Shown piece after piece: positions 14,504 to 23,170 of a DNA stretch of 31,832 bases. Numbering within the stretch: position 1 is the stretch's first letter; the number at the start of each line of letters is the position of its first letter. The notes beneath the pieces are model-generated. The model saw nothing but the letters and a program-made list of their open reading frames with translations. It searched no databases and was not told where the DNA came from. The DNA is from a virus: the IMG/VR virus record IMGVR_UViG_3300021963_000439, positions 1-31,832 of that record. The stretch is one strand, 5' to 3'. The position numbers and the translations under genes were made by a program.

Positions 14504-15889
14504 ATGGCAAAGAATAGAATAGCGTTAGCTTGGGATGCACTTACAGGCTCAAATAAAAACCTTTTTAACCAAAGTATATATAAATTAGTAGGAGGTTTAA
14601 CTTCTACCTACAATGCTACTTTAGAAACTTTAATAATAAGAGGTTATGGCGAAAATCCCGATGTAAACGCAATTGTAAATCAACAAGCATCAAAAACAAC
14701 ATCCGTTCCTTATTATATTAAAATAATAAATGATGATGATGCTTATAAAAAGTTAAAAAAATATCCTAACAATCCAACATTTCAACAAAAGTTAGCAATT
14801 AACAAACTTAAAAAGAAAGCATACGATACCGATACCGAGTTACCTATGCCACTTGAAAGACCTAATGTTAATCAAAGTTGGAATGATATATTTTTCCTTT
14901 ACAAAGTATATCTTAAAGTTTGCGGGAATGTTTATTTTTATAAGCAAACTGTTTCTGAAGGAGCTAACGCCGGGAAGCCATTACAACTTTATATACTTCC
15001 TTCTCATTGGATGCAAATAGTATTGAAACCAAATGCATCTTTAATGAGTCTTGAAAATCCTATTGACTATTATATTATGCAACAAGGGAATCAATTAATA
15101 AAGTTCCCTTCTGAAAATATAATCCATATTAAACGATCTAATCCGTTTTATGATAATAGTGGTTCGCATCTTTATGGTTATAGCGAATTAATGGCAGCTA
15201 TTAGAAACATAAATAGTTCAAACAATGGAATAGATAATAATTCTAAAACAATGCTTAATAGTGGTGTTTATGGATTTATTCACGCTGGTGATGGATCAAC
15301 ACCATTAACAGCAGAACAAGGCCAATCTTTGAAGGATAGACTTGTTGAAATGGATAATGATAGCACAAGACTTTCAAACATAGCCGGAGCATCTGCCAAA
15401 TTAGGATTTACACGCATTTCACTTACAACCGATGAGCTTAAGCCTTTTGACTATTTAAGTTACGATAGACGAACTTTAGCGAATTGCCTTAACTGGAATG
15501 TAGATTTGTTAAACGAGGAAAAGAACGGAAGCGGATTTGGAGTTGATACAATGAACGAAGCTCGTAAACGAGTTGTAACTGATAATATCAAACCCGATTT
15601 AGATTTGTTAGCTGAATATCTTAATCTTGAATTTATACAAAAATTCAAAGGTTATGAAGATGCTGCTATTGAATGGGATATTTCAGAACTACCTGAAATG
15701 CAAACTGATATGGAAACCATGTCTAAATGGGTAAATAGTGTTCCTTTAACATTAAACGAAAGACGGGAAGTATTCAACTATGAGGAAATTGACGATGAGA
15801 TGATGAACGAGATTTATATCCCTACCGGAATAGTCAACTTAAACGATCCAACACTTAACACGTTAATGGATGGACAAACTACGTTATAG
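14504..15889 (+). CDS. Phage portal protein (HK97 type)
   Basis: Read from the ATG at 14504 the protein has 461 aa. It contains the familiar portal segments: LQLYILPSHWMQIV, DYYIMQQGNQLIKFPSENII with HIKRSNP, then LYGYSELMAAIRNI, and later the stem-like region with GFGVDTMNEARKR. The portal dodecamer forms the DNA entry vertex of the capsid and binds TerL. A GTG at 14444 would add 20 hydrophobic residues unlike any portal and lies ahead of the -7 box, so it is rejected. The gene is on the plus strand while terminase, protease and capsid are on the minus strand, about 8-10 kb away. It overlaps the MuF-like gene by 20 bases. Confidence 0.93.
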   Translation: MAKNRIALAWDALTGSNKNLFNQSIYKLVGGLTSTYNATLETLIIRGYGENPDVNAIVNQQASKTTSVPYYIKIINDDDAYKKLKKYPNNPTFQQKLAINKLKKKAYDTDTELPMPLERPNVNQSWNDIFFLYKVYLKVCGNVYFYKQTVSEGANAGKPLQLYILPSHWMQIVLKPNASLMSLENPIDYYIMQQGNQLIKFPSENIIHIKRSNPFYDNSGSHLYGYSELMAAIRNINSSNNGIDNNSKTMLNSGVYGFIHAGDGSTPLTAEQGQSLKDRLVEMDNDSTRLSNIAGASAKLGFTRISLTTDELKPFDYLSYDRRTLANCLNWNVDLLNEEKNGSGFGVDTMNEARKRVVTDNIKPDLDLLAEYLNLEFIQKFKGYEDAAIEWDISELPEMQTDMETMSKWVNSVPLTLNERREVFNYEEIDDEMMNEIYIPTGIVNLNDPTLNTLMDGQTTL

Positions 15890-16610
15890 ACAAGAAGTTC
15901 AAGCCTACCGAATAGTTAGAAGGAATGTTATTAAAATAGTTAACGCTATTCCATTTAATAATATGTCAAAGCTAACCTATGAAGCTTTAATTAATTCAAA
16001 TGTTACCCAGAAACAAATAAAGGATATGTATAAAGAGATTTATACTACTTTAGGCAATCCACAATATAAACGTATTAAAAGAAGCATAAAAGCTGAATTG
16101 GACTTTGAAACAATCATTGCCAACTGGCTTAACTCAAATATGGGTTTACGTATTGTTTCAGTTCATCAAACATTAATTGATGCAATAGTTGCTGTTATAG
16201 CCAATGGTTATGAGAATAACTTATCAGTTGAAGATATTACTCGAAACTTGCAAAGAAAGTTTGGATGGTATAAATACCAAGCTTTAAGAATAGCACGAAC
16301 TGAAACCACAACTGCAACTAATTTCGCTACTGTTGTAGCTGCACAAAACTCCGATTTTGTATTAGAGAAAACTTGGATAAGTGTACAAGATAACAGAACC
16401 CGTAAACCGCCTAATTCAATTTATGACCATTTAGATATGAATGGCGTTAAAGTTGATATTAATCAGCCATTCTTCACAAGTGGCGAAGAGATTATGTATC
16501 CAGGTGATCCAAATGCAAAGGCAGGAAATGTAATTAACTGCCGATGCAAAGTGGTATTTACTATTAAAGAAGATGAAAACGGATTACCAATAAGAAAAAC
16601 TATCCTTTAA
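15870..16610 (+). CDS. MuF-like head morphogenesis / minor capsid protein
   Basis: The 246-aa protein shows the signature of the phage Mu gpF family: ARTET (142-146), KTWISVQDNRTRKPP, a DHLDMNG segment, YPGDPN (210-215) and the final NCRC (223-226). These proteins sit near the portal and may enter the cell with DNA. The start overlaps the portal gene by 20 bases, so expression is coupled. The 3' end overlaps the convergent tail-tip gene by 11 bases (16600-16610), with no terminator hairpin between them. Its placement directly behind the portal is normal; the inverted orientation of the pair is not. Confidence 0.9.
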   Translation: MDKLRYRQEVQAYRIVRRNVIKIVNAIPFNNMSKLTYEALINSNVTQKQIKDMYKEIYTTLGNPQYKRIKRSIKAELDFETIIANWLNSNMGLRIVSVHQTLIDAIVAVIANGYENNLSVEDITRNLQRKFGWYKYQALRIARTETTTATNFATVVAAQNSDFVLEKTWISVQDNRTRKPPNSIYDHLDMNGVKVDINQPFFTSGEEIMYPGDPNAKAGNVINCRCKVVFTIKEDENGLPIRKTIL

Positions 16611-18816
16611 TAGTTGGCTTAACTGTGTTATTGCCATAATCAGGACTTATTGTATATTGAATATCTGCAATATCAGTATTATAAAATTCCAATAACTTAA
16701 CTTGTGATTTATTAGTTTTATAATCATAATCATATTCTATTGGCATAAATAACCCTGTAATATTATCAATAGTTATAACTGACATATAAGGTATTTGACC
16801 GAATATAGAACCCGAAAATACTTTGATAGGATTTGATTGTATTCTTAAATCATCCATAGCTGAAATTCCTAATAAAGGTAAACTTTCAAATTTATCTTTA
16901 CGAGTCCAAAAATCAGTTAATTCTACTAAATCTTCTTTATAAATTGAACCTATTAAAGTTGATATTCCATCACCATTAAATACTTTTTGATTTTCTTTAG
17001 TTATTGAACTTGGAGGTTGTGAACGAGTAACTGTGTGAAATTCTCCAACTATACCTGATTTAGCATTTTCATTATTTAAAAGCTGTACATAAGTGAAATT
17101 TGATAATCCTACTCTTTTATTTAATGGCGGTGCATAAACATATATTTTAGGACCATATATTGTTATTGTAACATCGCAATTATCAATCAAAGGAGGTAAT
17201 ACTAATTCATAATTTAAGAATCTTTCTGTTAAACTATAACCACCAAAATTAAAGCTTCTTTTTGAGTTAGTTGTAGTCCATTCGTTATTCATATTTAAAT
17301 AATAGCCATCGCTTGTAGATATTTGAAATATAAATAATTGTTTGGTATTTTTACTTGATAATTTTAATCTAAAACTTAAAATTTCATCTTGTGTAAATGA
17401 AGCAGGTGTTGAAGTAATAACTTCATAAACTCCTGTATATTGATCTGCACGAATTTTTAATCCAGAAGTTGAGCCATCGTTAAGAATAGATAAAACTATT
17501 TTATCATCTTCTATAATTGGTAAAGCTGGATTTACTGTCCAATCCTCAAAAACCAAATCTTCATTATGATTTAAATTTGGATTTAAAACTGATCCCTCTA
17601 AAAAGCCATATTGATAATTTAATCGATATGCTGATATTGCTCCTTTAACTTCGATTTGTTGATTGCCATCACAATGGTGAGGATAAAAGTTATTTATCTG
17701 ACTTCCTAAAACTGCATTTAAATTCTTTGTAAAACTTGTATTAGTATCTTGATTTATAAAAGTAGTATAACCATTTAATTGTAAATCGTTAGGTCTATAA
17801 ATCCACCAATTAGCATCCTGTTGTGTTATAACTGCCGAGAATAAATTTAACATCGAAGTTAATACCTCGTTGCAGTCCATTATAACAATATCGTTTTGGT
17901 CTTTTATAAATCGATCTGCACTAACATAAATATCTTTTAAAATATTTGTCCCGGCATAATCTACATAAGTTACTTCTGTACTGGTGTTAATTGTTAATGA
18001 TAATCTTGTTCTATCTAAACAACCTTTTATAACATCGTAAACCGACATTTTACCTGTAAACCTTAAACCATTACTTTGAACAAACGATAAGTCTTTTAAA
18101 GCACCTAAAACATCATTGCTTTCAATATTAACATACCAAGCATCGTTAACGTAACTTTGTTGGCATCCATCCGGTTTTATATATCCTTCAAATATAGTTT
18201 GAGTTCCTTTTAATAATTCAGTCTTATAGGTAAATTCATCTTCAAGTAAAAACTCATCAAAGGTTAATGTTTGATTTGCCTCTAAAGATAATTCTAAAGC
18301 TGTTCCTCTAATTGGAGTTAATATAGTATCAACACTTGACTTTTTAAGTGTAAATGTTCCATATATTTCAGATGCAGTACCTTGATAATTGCTTTTATAA
18401 ATATTTAGTGTATAATCATCAAAATATAAATAATACTTTAAATTAGTTCCAAAAGGTTCTACATCTTCAGTAGTTATAGTAATGCTGTCGTTAACATCAC
18501 CATCAATGGTAATAATAGCATCAGCTTGTATTAAAACTTCAATAGTGTTATTAACTAAACTATAACTTATTAAATCATTAATATAGTTTTCACGCAAAAA
18601 ACTTAATGTAATTTGTAAAGTTTCATCTAAAGAAGCTCCTATTGGAAGTTCGTAAAATTCTACTGGTGTATCACCATTAGGAATAAAATTAACTTTACAT
18701 TCGTTATAACCATTAGAGTAATAAATATCAAAGCCATCTACTTGAATAGAATATAAAAATCCTTGACCTGTTGTTATTGGCTGTGCGCTAAAATCTATTA
18801 TTATTTTTTTTGCCAT
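16600..18816 (-). CDS. Large tail-tip / baseplate protein (738 aa)
   Basis: The protein follows the tape measure gene with a TAATG overlap, the place where siphophages encode distal-tail and tail-hub proteins. It is beta-rich, with many Asn, Thr and Tyr, no membrane segment and very few Cys. The region about 150-260 (LKKSSVDTILTPIRGTALEL, then EGYIKPDGC) looks like a hub-type beta domain. A middle part (about 430-560) resembles an inserted carbohydrate-binding-like domain. I infer that it forms the tail tip that joins tube, tape and fibres. It could combine Dit and Tal roles, because no separate gene for either is seen. Confidence 0.7.
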   Translation of the reverse strand: MAKKIIIDFSAQPITTGQGFLYSIQVDGFDIYYSNGYNECKVNFIPNGDTPVEFYELPIGASLDETLQITLSFLRENYINDLISYSLVNNTIEVLIQADAIITIDGDVNDSITITTEDVEPFGTNLKYYLYFDDYTLNIYKSNYQGTASEIYGTFTLKKSSVDTILTPIRGTALELSLEANQTLTFDEFLLEDEFTYKTELLKGTQTIFEGYIKPDGCQQSYVNDAWYVNIESNDVLGALKDLSFVQSNGLRFTGKMSVYDVIKGCLDRTRLSLTINTSTEVTYVDYAGTNILKDIYVSADRFIKDQNDIVIMDCNEVLTSMLNLFSAVITQQDANWWIYRPNDLQLNGYTTFINQDTNTSFTKNLNAVLGSQINNFYPHHCDGNQQIEVKGAISAYRLNYQYGFLEGSVLNPNLNHNEDLVFEDWTVNPALPIIEDDKIVLSILNDGSTSGLKIRADQYTGVYEVITSTPASFTQDEILSFRLKLSSKNTKQLFIFQISTSDGYYLNMNNEWTTTNSKRSFNFGGYSLTERFLNYELVLPPLIDNCDVTITIYGPKIYVYAPPLNKRVGLSNFTYVQLLNNENAKSGIVGEFHTVTRSQPPSSITKENQKVFNGDGISTLIGSIYKEDLVELTDFWTRKDKFESLPLLGISAMDDLRIQSNPIKVFSGSIFGQIPYMSVITIDNITGLFMPIEYDYDYKTNKSQVKLLEFYNTDIADIQYTISPDYGNNTVKPTIKG

Positions 18817-20627
18817 TATCCTAAACCTAAAGTCCCTCCTAAACGTTTATTCGCATTAATTGTATTACTTAACACTCCGATAAGTTTTTGTCCGGATATC
18901 TCAAATACTACCGTTCCACCACCGCCGCCACTGCTAAAACCACTTGAAGAAAAACTTTGATTGTTTGCACCGCCACCGCCACCGCCTCTATTACCACCGC
19001 TTGAAGCAAAAGAACCTAATGCACCGGCAGCAGCTTTTAATGCAACTCCGACAGCAATAGCAGCAATACCCGCACCGATGGATATTGGTCCACCTGCTGC
19101 AATGGCTAAATCTAATTTTCCTTTTACTATTGCTAATGTTCCGTATTTAATTAATAAGTCACCCATGTCAGATAAAAACCCGGCGAACGCTTGAATTATA
19201 GTTGTTCCTATTGCAGAAAGTACATCGCCACCTGTTGCCAATGCATCACCTATTGCAGAGCCTAAATTGCTAAATGTATTTGCTATACTATTTGTAATTA
19301 ATTCATTTACAGAAGCATCAAAATCAATTAACACTTGTTTCATTAAGTCGGTTTGCTCTTTAACAATACCAGTAGCATTTTTAAAAGCAGTTCTTGTTCT
19401 ATCTTCAAAACCTGCCATTGTATCACCTAAACCGCTAATAGTACTAACAAATGGAGCAATAAAAGTAGTATCAAATTCAACTTTTTTAGGTTTTACTTTA
19501 GCCTTTTTCTCTTTAGGAGCTTCAGTATCACTAAAGAAATTAAAATTAAAATTCTTTGATATTTTAGCGGCATCTTCTTCAAACTTTTTAGCAATAGATA
19601 AATTAACTTTTGCAGCATTTTCATTTATCTTTATTTCTTCTAACTTTCTTTTCTTTTGTAAATCAATTAGTCTTTGTTTGTTTTGTTCTCTTACAAATGC
19701 CTTATTTGCTTCAGTATCTTCTCTTTCAGAAGTAGCTATATTTACTTTATCATTAAAACTTGCAAATTCAGCTAATTTTTTTACCCTTGTTTTTTCTGCC
19801 TCTAATTGTTTTTTTGCAGCTTCTTCTAAAGCTAATGTTGCAACAGCTTTATATAAAGTCATTTTTATATAAGCATCTGCATTTCTATTAAGAGATTTTT
19901 CCGCTTCTTCAATATTTTTTACTAAACCTGTTGTTTTACCAATAGTTTCATTGTAATGTTTAACAACTTGGTCTTTATTTAAAAAACCCTGTTTTGCTAA
20001 ATCAATTTCAGTTGTTAATTGGTTTACATTAGTAACAGCTTGTTGAACTCCCTCACTTGCATAAGCCTCATCATTTACTTTCTTTAAAGCATCTGAATAA
20101 GCGTTTGTGTTTCCTGTTATTTTATCAATAACATCGCCAACTGTCAAACCGCTTTGAGCCATTAAAGTCAATCCTGTTGTAAGAAGTGAAACACCTAATA
20201 GGATTCCACCAGGTCCAGCAATAGAACTTGCCAAAGCCTTTAATGCTCCGCCTGTGCTTCCAGTTTGAGCTTTTAAATATGAGAAGCTTTCAGCAGTAGC
20301 AGTAATGTTATTACCAATACCAATAATTCCATAAGGCGCATCTTGTGCTATTCTACTAAACTGCGTTAATGTATTTCCCGCATTGGCAACCTTTGGAGAT
20401 GCGGATGCAAAAGTTTGTCCTGTATCTTTTACAGCAGTTTTAAGGCTGTTTAAACTTGCCTTTGCATCTTTGATTTGGTTATTGATTTCTGTTGTATCTA
20501 AACCAACTTTTAACCTATCAAGTTTAATCTTTGATAGTTCTTTTATATCAAACTCAACTTCTTTGATTTTCTTTTCAAAGTCGGTAATGTCTGCTCCAAT
20601 CTCAACTGATAATTTACCTCCTGCCAT
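18816..20627 (-). CDS. Tail tape measure protein
   Basis: The 603-aa protein starts with a coiled-coil region (ADITDFEKKIKEVEFDIKEL) and then shows the Ala/Gly/Ser/Thr-rich character of tape measures. Hydrophobic segments lie at about 135-165 (PGGILLGVSLLTTGLTLMA) and about 510-545 (GAGIAAIAVGVALKAAAGAL), a long charged helix at about 250-360, and a Gly/Ser-rich region near 550-580. It directly follows the G/T chaperone pair, as expected. The length sets the tail length: about 90 nm by the usual ratio. Several hydrophobic segments may help DNA cross the host membrane. No lysozyme or peptidase motif was seen. Confidence 0.9.
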   Translation of the reverse strand: MAGGKLSVEIGADITDFEKKIKEVEFDIKELSKIKLDRLKVGLDTTEINNQIKDAKASLNSLKTAVKDTGQTFASASPKVANAGNTLTQFSRIAQDAPYGIIGIGNNITATAESFSYLKAQTGSTGGALKALASSIAGPGGILLGVSLLTTGLTLMAQSGLTVGDVIDKITGNTNAYSDALKKVNDEAYASEGVQQAVTNVNQLTTEIDLAKQGFLNKDQVVKHYNETIGKTTGLVKNIEEAEKSLNRNADAYIKMTLYKAVATLALEEAAKKQLEAEKTRVKKLAEFASFNDKVNIATSEREDTEANKAFVREQNKQRLIDLQKKRKLEEIKINENAAKVNLSIAKKFEEDAAKISKNFNFNFFSDTEAPKEKKAKVKPKKVEFDTTFIAPFVSTISGLGDTMAGFEDRTRTAFKNATGIVKEQTDLMKQVLIDFDASVNELITNSIANTFSNLGSAIGDALATGGDVLSAIGTTIIQAFAGFLSDMGDLLIKYGTLAIVKGKLDLAIAAGGPISIGAGIAAIAVGVALKAAAGALGSFASSGGNRGGGGGGANNQSFSSSGFSSGGGGGTVVFEISGQKLIGVLSNTINANKRLGGTLGLG

Positions 20628-20905
20628 TATGCTTTTATTTTTTCTTGATACTTTCTATATTCATTCATAAACCTTTCTCTCATTTCATCCGTTACACCTA
20701 CTTTAACTTTTTTATCATTATTCAAAGGCAAAAACGCTTCTTTGCGTTTAACCATCTTTTTTGGATCTTGATGCGGTGCAATGTAACTGGTCCACATTAA
20801 CTCCCTTAACTTTTGCCAATCGTATAAATCAATCCTTTTATATGCAAAAAGTCGAATTTGAAACTCCGCCCACGTCATATCGTAAACCGCTTCCAAACTC
20901 GACAT
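20627..20905 (-). CDS. Tail assembly chaperone, T part of a G-T frameshift product
   Basis: The 92 residues from the ATG at 20905 (with WAEFQIRLFAYKR and WQKLRELMW) resemble the T domain that phages add to the tail chaperone G. The reading frame stays open upstream to 20980, just after a TAA at 20981-20983, and in that frame reads NSNEKINWSEDVISF and on before the first Met. It is in the -1 frame relative to the G gene. I therefore think it is mainly made as a G-T fusion by slippage at the A10 run (20967-20976), and the ATG may not be used. The stop overlaps the tape measure ATG as TAATG. Confidence 0.8.
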   Translation of the reverse strand: MSSLEAVYDMTWAEFQIRLFAYKRIDLYDWQKLRELMWTSYIAPHQDPKKMVKRKEAFLPLNNDKKVKVGVTDEMRERFMNEYRKYQEKIKA

Positions 20906-20949
20906 TCTTAATTCACCAATGGCAAAAGAAATTACATCCTCGCTCCAGT

Positions 20950-21300
20950 TTATTTTTTCGTTACTATTTTTTTTTTGCTTTTATCTTCGGGAACATCCTT
21001 TGTTAATGATTCCATAAAGGCTTGAAAGAAACTTGTAACAACATCGCTATCCATTCCTACTTCATCAATCCAATCAGCAAAAGAATAAGCATCAAATGGA
21101 GCAAATTGCCCTTTACGCTTAAACCCATAAGCACAACTGTGAAACATAATTAACGGAATCCATTTAAATGGATTCTCTGCTAATTTAGCATCGATTTCAG
21201 TCATGGCTATTTTTTCGCTTTCGAGTAAGTTTCCTAAAAAACCTAATCCAAAATAGAAATCTCTATATTCACCTCCAATTTGAAGATTTATTTTTTTCAT
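20950..21300 (-). CDS. Tail assembly chaperone G
   Basis: This 116-aa protein lies between the tail tube region and the tape measure, where the gpG-like chaperone is encoded in siphophages. It has a short beta start (INLQIGGEYRDFYFG), a helical middle (WIPLIMFHSCAYGFKRKG) and an acidic/basic tail (DVPEDKSKKKIVTKK). Such proteins coat the tape measure during tail assembly. Its last codons hold a run of ten A, where ribosomes can shift by -1 into the T frame. The start is three bases after the preceding gene's stop. Confidence 0.85.
   Translation of the reverse strand: MKKINLQIGGEYRDFYFGLGFLGNLLESEKIAMTEIDAKLAENPFKWIPLIMFHSCAYGFKRKGQFAPFDAYSFADWIDEVGMDSDVVTSFFQAFMESLTKDVPEDKSKKKIVTKK
20967..20976 (-). 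other. Programmed -1 ribosomal frameshift site (A10 slippery run)
   Basis: On the minus strand the G frame reads AGC AAA AAA AAA ATA, followed four codons later by AAA TAA. A run of ten A offers the heptamer A AAA AAA. The T frame is open only after the TAA at 20981-20983, so slippage must happen between it and the G stop at 20950-20952, and the A-run is the only slippery site there. The direction (-1) and the gene pair match the conserved lambda G/GT arrangement. The fusion would be about 223 aa. Confidence 0.85.
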
Positions 21301-21303
21301 AAA

Positions 21304-21774
21304 TTATATTTGTTCAGCTTTCCAATATCCTCCTATACTTCCACCTGCTCCACTCCCAAAACCAATATATGTAAATCTATACATTTCATATTGTGCTAAA
21401 GTAACACTTGCTACAAATGTATTAAAAACTTCAAACATTCTATTAGTATTGCCTTCATTTGCTCTAATTTCAATATTGTTTGCAACTGAAATAACTAAAA
21501 TTTCTCTATTTATTTCTGTTGTAGCTGGTAAATATGCTTTACCACCACTAAAAGAACAAGAATTAGTATCATATGGCAAAACTTGAGGAGTTGCCGATAA
21601 TGTTATTGATCCTGATGTTTTTGCTATTACTATTGGAATTAAATCAATCTCTTGATCAACATAATCAACAATAGCCTTCATATTTGTTCCAACATCTGTT
21701 GGTGTTATGGCGTTAGCCGTCGTTTCGTTTGTAATTTGGCTATCAATTTGCGCCTTTAATTCTGCACTTGTCAT
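21304..21774 (-). CDS. Probable structural protein between tail tube and chaperone genes (156 aa)
   Basis: The N-terminal segment (SAELKAQIDSQITNETTANA, then ITPTDVGTNMKAIVDYVDQE) is a helical and loop motif that I associate with fibre or appendage proteins of Bacteroidota phages. The rest is beta-rich with many Thr, Ser and Gly and ends GGYWKAEQI. It lies between the tail tube and the G chaperone. It may decorate the tail or head, or form a short fibre. I do not recognise a named family, and its function is inferred only from position and composition. Confidence 0.6.
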   Translation of the reverse strand: MTSAELKAQIDSQITNETTANAITPTDVGTNMKAIVDYVDQEIDLIPIVIAKTSGSITLSATPQVLPYDTNSCSFSGGKAYLPATTEINREILVISVANNIEIRANEGNTNRMFEVFNTFVASVTLAQYEMYRFTYIGFGSGAGGSIGGYWKAEQI

Positions 21775-21834
21775 TTTATTAATTTTTTAAAGTTAAGCAA
21801 ATTCACTGCTAAAAACATTATCGAAAACGCTAGT

Positions 21835-22278
21835 TCAATCGTTAGGATCTGTTAATACTATTGCACCATCACCATCTAAAGTAAGTGAGAAAGTTGTAAC
21901 CTCATCACCACTTCCGAAAGTAGCACTTAAATCAGTAATGTAAGCATCACCGTAGTATTTAACAGATGTAGCATCATCAACGTTTGTATCAAGTTTCCAA
22001 GTTACTAACGTTTTGTTTTGTTGCAATAAAAACAAAGCATCATGTGAAGTTTTTGCATCATCACCTCCAACAGTAGTGGTATCGATATATTCTCCCTCTG
22101 CATCTATTGAATAGCTAAATGTTCCTGGCGTTTTCTTAACTACACCTGGAAAGCATTTAGTTGTGCTTTCAATCATTGCTAATGTTGTGTTTAATCCATT
22201 TGAAGTAAGACAAGCAACTGGCTTATAAGCCGATGTGTCCCAAATGTAAAGTATTCCTTTTTCGCCTCTTATTGACAT
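21835..22278 (-). CDS. Major tail (tube) protein
   Basis: This 147-aa protein is the expected tail tube subunit: it follows the tail terminator gene and precedes the G/T chaperones. It starts GEKGILYIWD, has CLTSN near residue 23, and a late YITDLSATFG strand, matching the TP901-1-type tube family and its paralogue at 13892-14404. Hexameric rings of it form the tail. A -7 box TATCTTTG at 22312-22319 gives it its own promoter, as often seen for highly expressed tube genes. The end (ALTDP-like IVLTDPND) has no extra Ig domain. Confidence 0.85.
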   Translation of the reverse strand: MSIRGEKGILYIWDTSAYKPVACLTSNGLNTTLAMIESTTKCFPGVVKKTPGTFSYSIDAEGEYIDTTTVGGDDAKTSHDALFLLQQNKTLVTWKLDTNVDDATSVKYYGDAYITDLSATFGSGDEVTTFSLTLDGDGAIVLTDPND

Positions 22279-22311
22279 AATTTCTATTTTTTATATATTA
22301 TTAATTTATTT

Positions 22312-22319
22312 CAAAGATA
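22312..22319 (-). promoter_or_regulatory. -7 promoter box TATCTTTG for the tail tube gene
   Basis: The minus strand reads TATCTTTG, a full TAnnTTTG match, 33 nt before the tail tube ATG in a 78-base gap (22279-22356). The same octamer serves the protease gene (26033-26040) and the leftward arm start (28597-28604). The gap holds no hairpin. A TTTG box at the right distance is absent. Confidence 0.55.
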
Positions 22320-22356
22320 ATAAAATTATTTATATTAATTCTAAATAAGTATTTTT

Positions 22357-22758
22357 TTATTGTAAAGTTAAAATAACTCTAATAAAACTTCTGTAAACCG
22401 TTTGTGTTGCTGTACTACTGTCTAAATTACTTGGGAACTCATATCTTCGGTTAACAACTGTATAACCATCAATAGTAACGTTTTCAATTAATGATAATAT
22501 ATTGTTTTCCATGTCATCGTTAACCAATCTACTTCCAACATTCCCCGCACCATTATAGATTTTTACAATATCTAAAAGAGTATAAGAAATCCATTGGTAA
22601 TTGCATTTAGTGGCTTTGTCAATCTCTTTATCTTGTGTTGAAATAATAACGTATTGAGTCGGATTATTATTACCGGTTACTTGCATATCATAACAATCGT
22701 AATCGTCTATTATTGCATCGTATAAAGCCTTCCTAACGTATTTATTTGGATTTACCAT
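22357..22758 (-). CDS. Tail terminator / tail completion protein
   Basis: The 133-aa protein has features of the gpU/DUF3168-like tail terminators: an N-terminal helix (YVRKALYDAIID), a beta segment (PTQYVIIST), a middle strand (WISYTLLDIVKIY) and a final FIRVILTL strand. It lies just before the tail tube gene and after the HK97 gp10-like gene, the normal place. Terminators stop tube growth and form the tail side of the neck. It overlaps the gp10-like gene by 17 bases. Confidence 0.75.
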   Translation of the reverse strand: MVNPNKYVRKALYDAIIDDYDCYDMQVTGNNNPTQYVIISTQDKEIDKATKCNYQWISYTLLDIVKIYNGAGNVGSRLVNDDMENNILSLIENVTIDGYTVVNRRYEFPSNLDSSTATQTVYRSFIRVILTLQ

Positions 22759-23170
22759 ATTTATCTAATACTTTTTTTAACTTGTCTAAATATTCTGTTC
22801 TACCTTGCAATAATGCCGGATATAAATAAGGTCTTGGCCTTAAATTAAGTTGCTTTATTCCTTTGCCTTTAAATTTAATCGCCTGGTCCTTTAACTCGTT
22901 TGGAACATCAACTAAACCACCTGTACCAAATTCAACAAATGGAGCATAAGGAGCAATAACTCCCCCAGCTTCTACCTTCCAATTTAATGGATTATCTTTT
23001 ATCGCTTGTATAGATTGTCCTAATTTACCAAAGTTTGCCGGAGCTAATTGCTTTGCGTTCTTTTCAATATTACGAGCAACTAATTCAGTAACTCCTTCAA
23101 TATCCTTTTCCGCTTCTTTTCCGTACTTTCGTATATTAGTTAAAACACTATTTAAGCCTTTTATTTCCAT
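22742..23170 (-). CDS. HK97 gp10-like neck protein
   Basis: The 142-aa protein shows the gp10 signature: GLNSVLTNIRKYGKEAEKDI at the start, a central VIAPYAPFVEFGTGG and a later RPRPYLYPALL. This family joins head and tail in the neck. It overlaps the tail terminator downstream by 17 bases and shares a base with the head closure gene upstream. The order connector, closure, gp10, terminator, tube is conserved. Confidence 0.88.
   Translation of the reverse strand: MEIKGLNSVLTNIRKYGKEAEKDIEGVTELVARNIEKNAKQLAPANFGKLGQSIQAIKDNPLNWKVEAGGVIAPYAPFVEFGTGGLVDVPNELKDQAIKFKGKGIKQLNLRPRPYLYPALLQGRTEYLDKLKKVLDKYGKSK

Noticed and set aside
18961-19194. Proline-rich open frame on the plus strand
   Set aside because: The run of prolines is simply the complement of the Gly-rich stretch of the tape measure protein.
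19267-19872. Plus-strand open frame of 201 codons
   Set aside because: It lies entirely inside the tape measure gene on the other strand, has no promoter or junction to a neighbour, and its Ser/Phe/Ala-rich composition is the complement of Lys/Glu/Ala helices.
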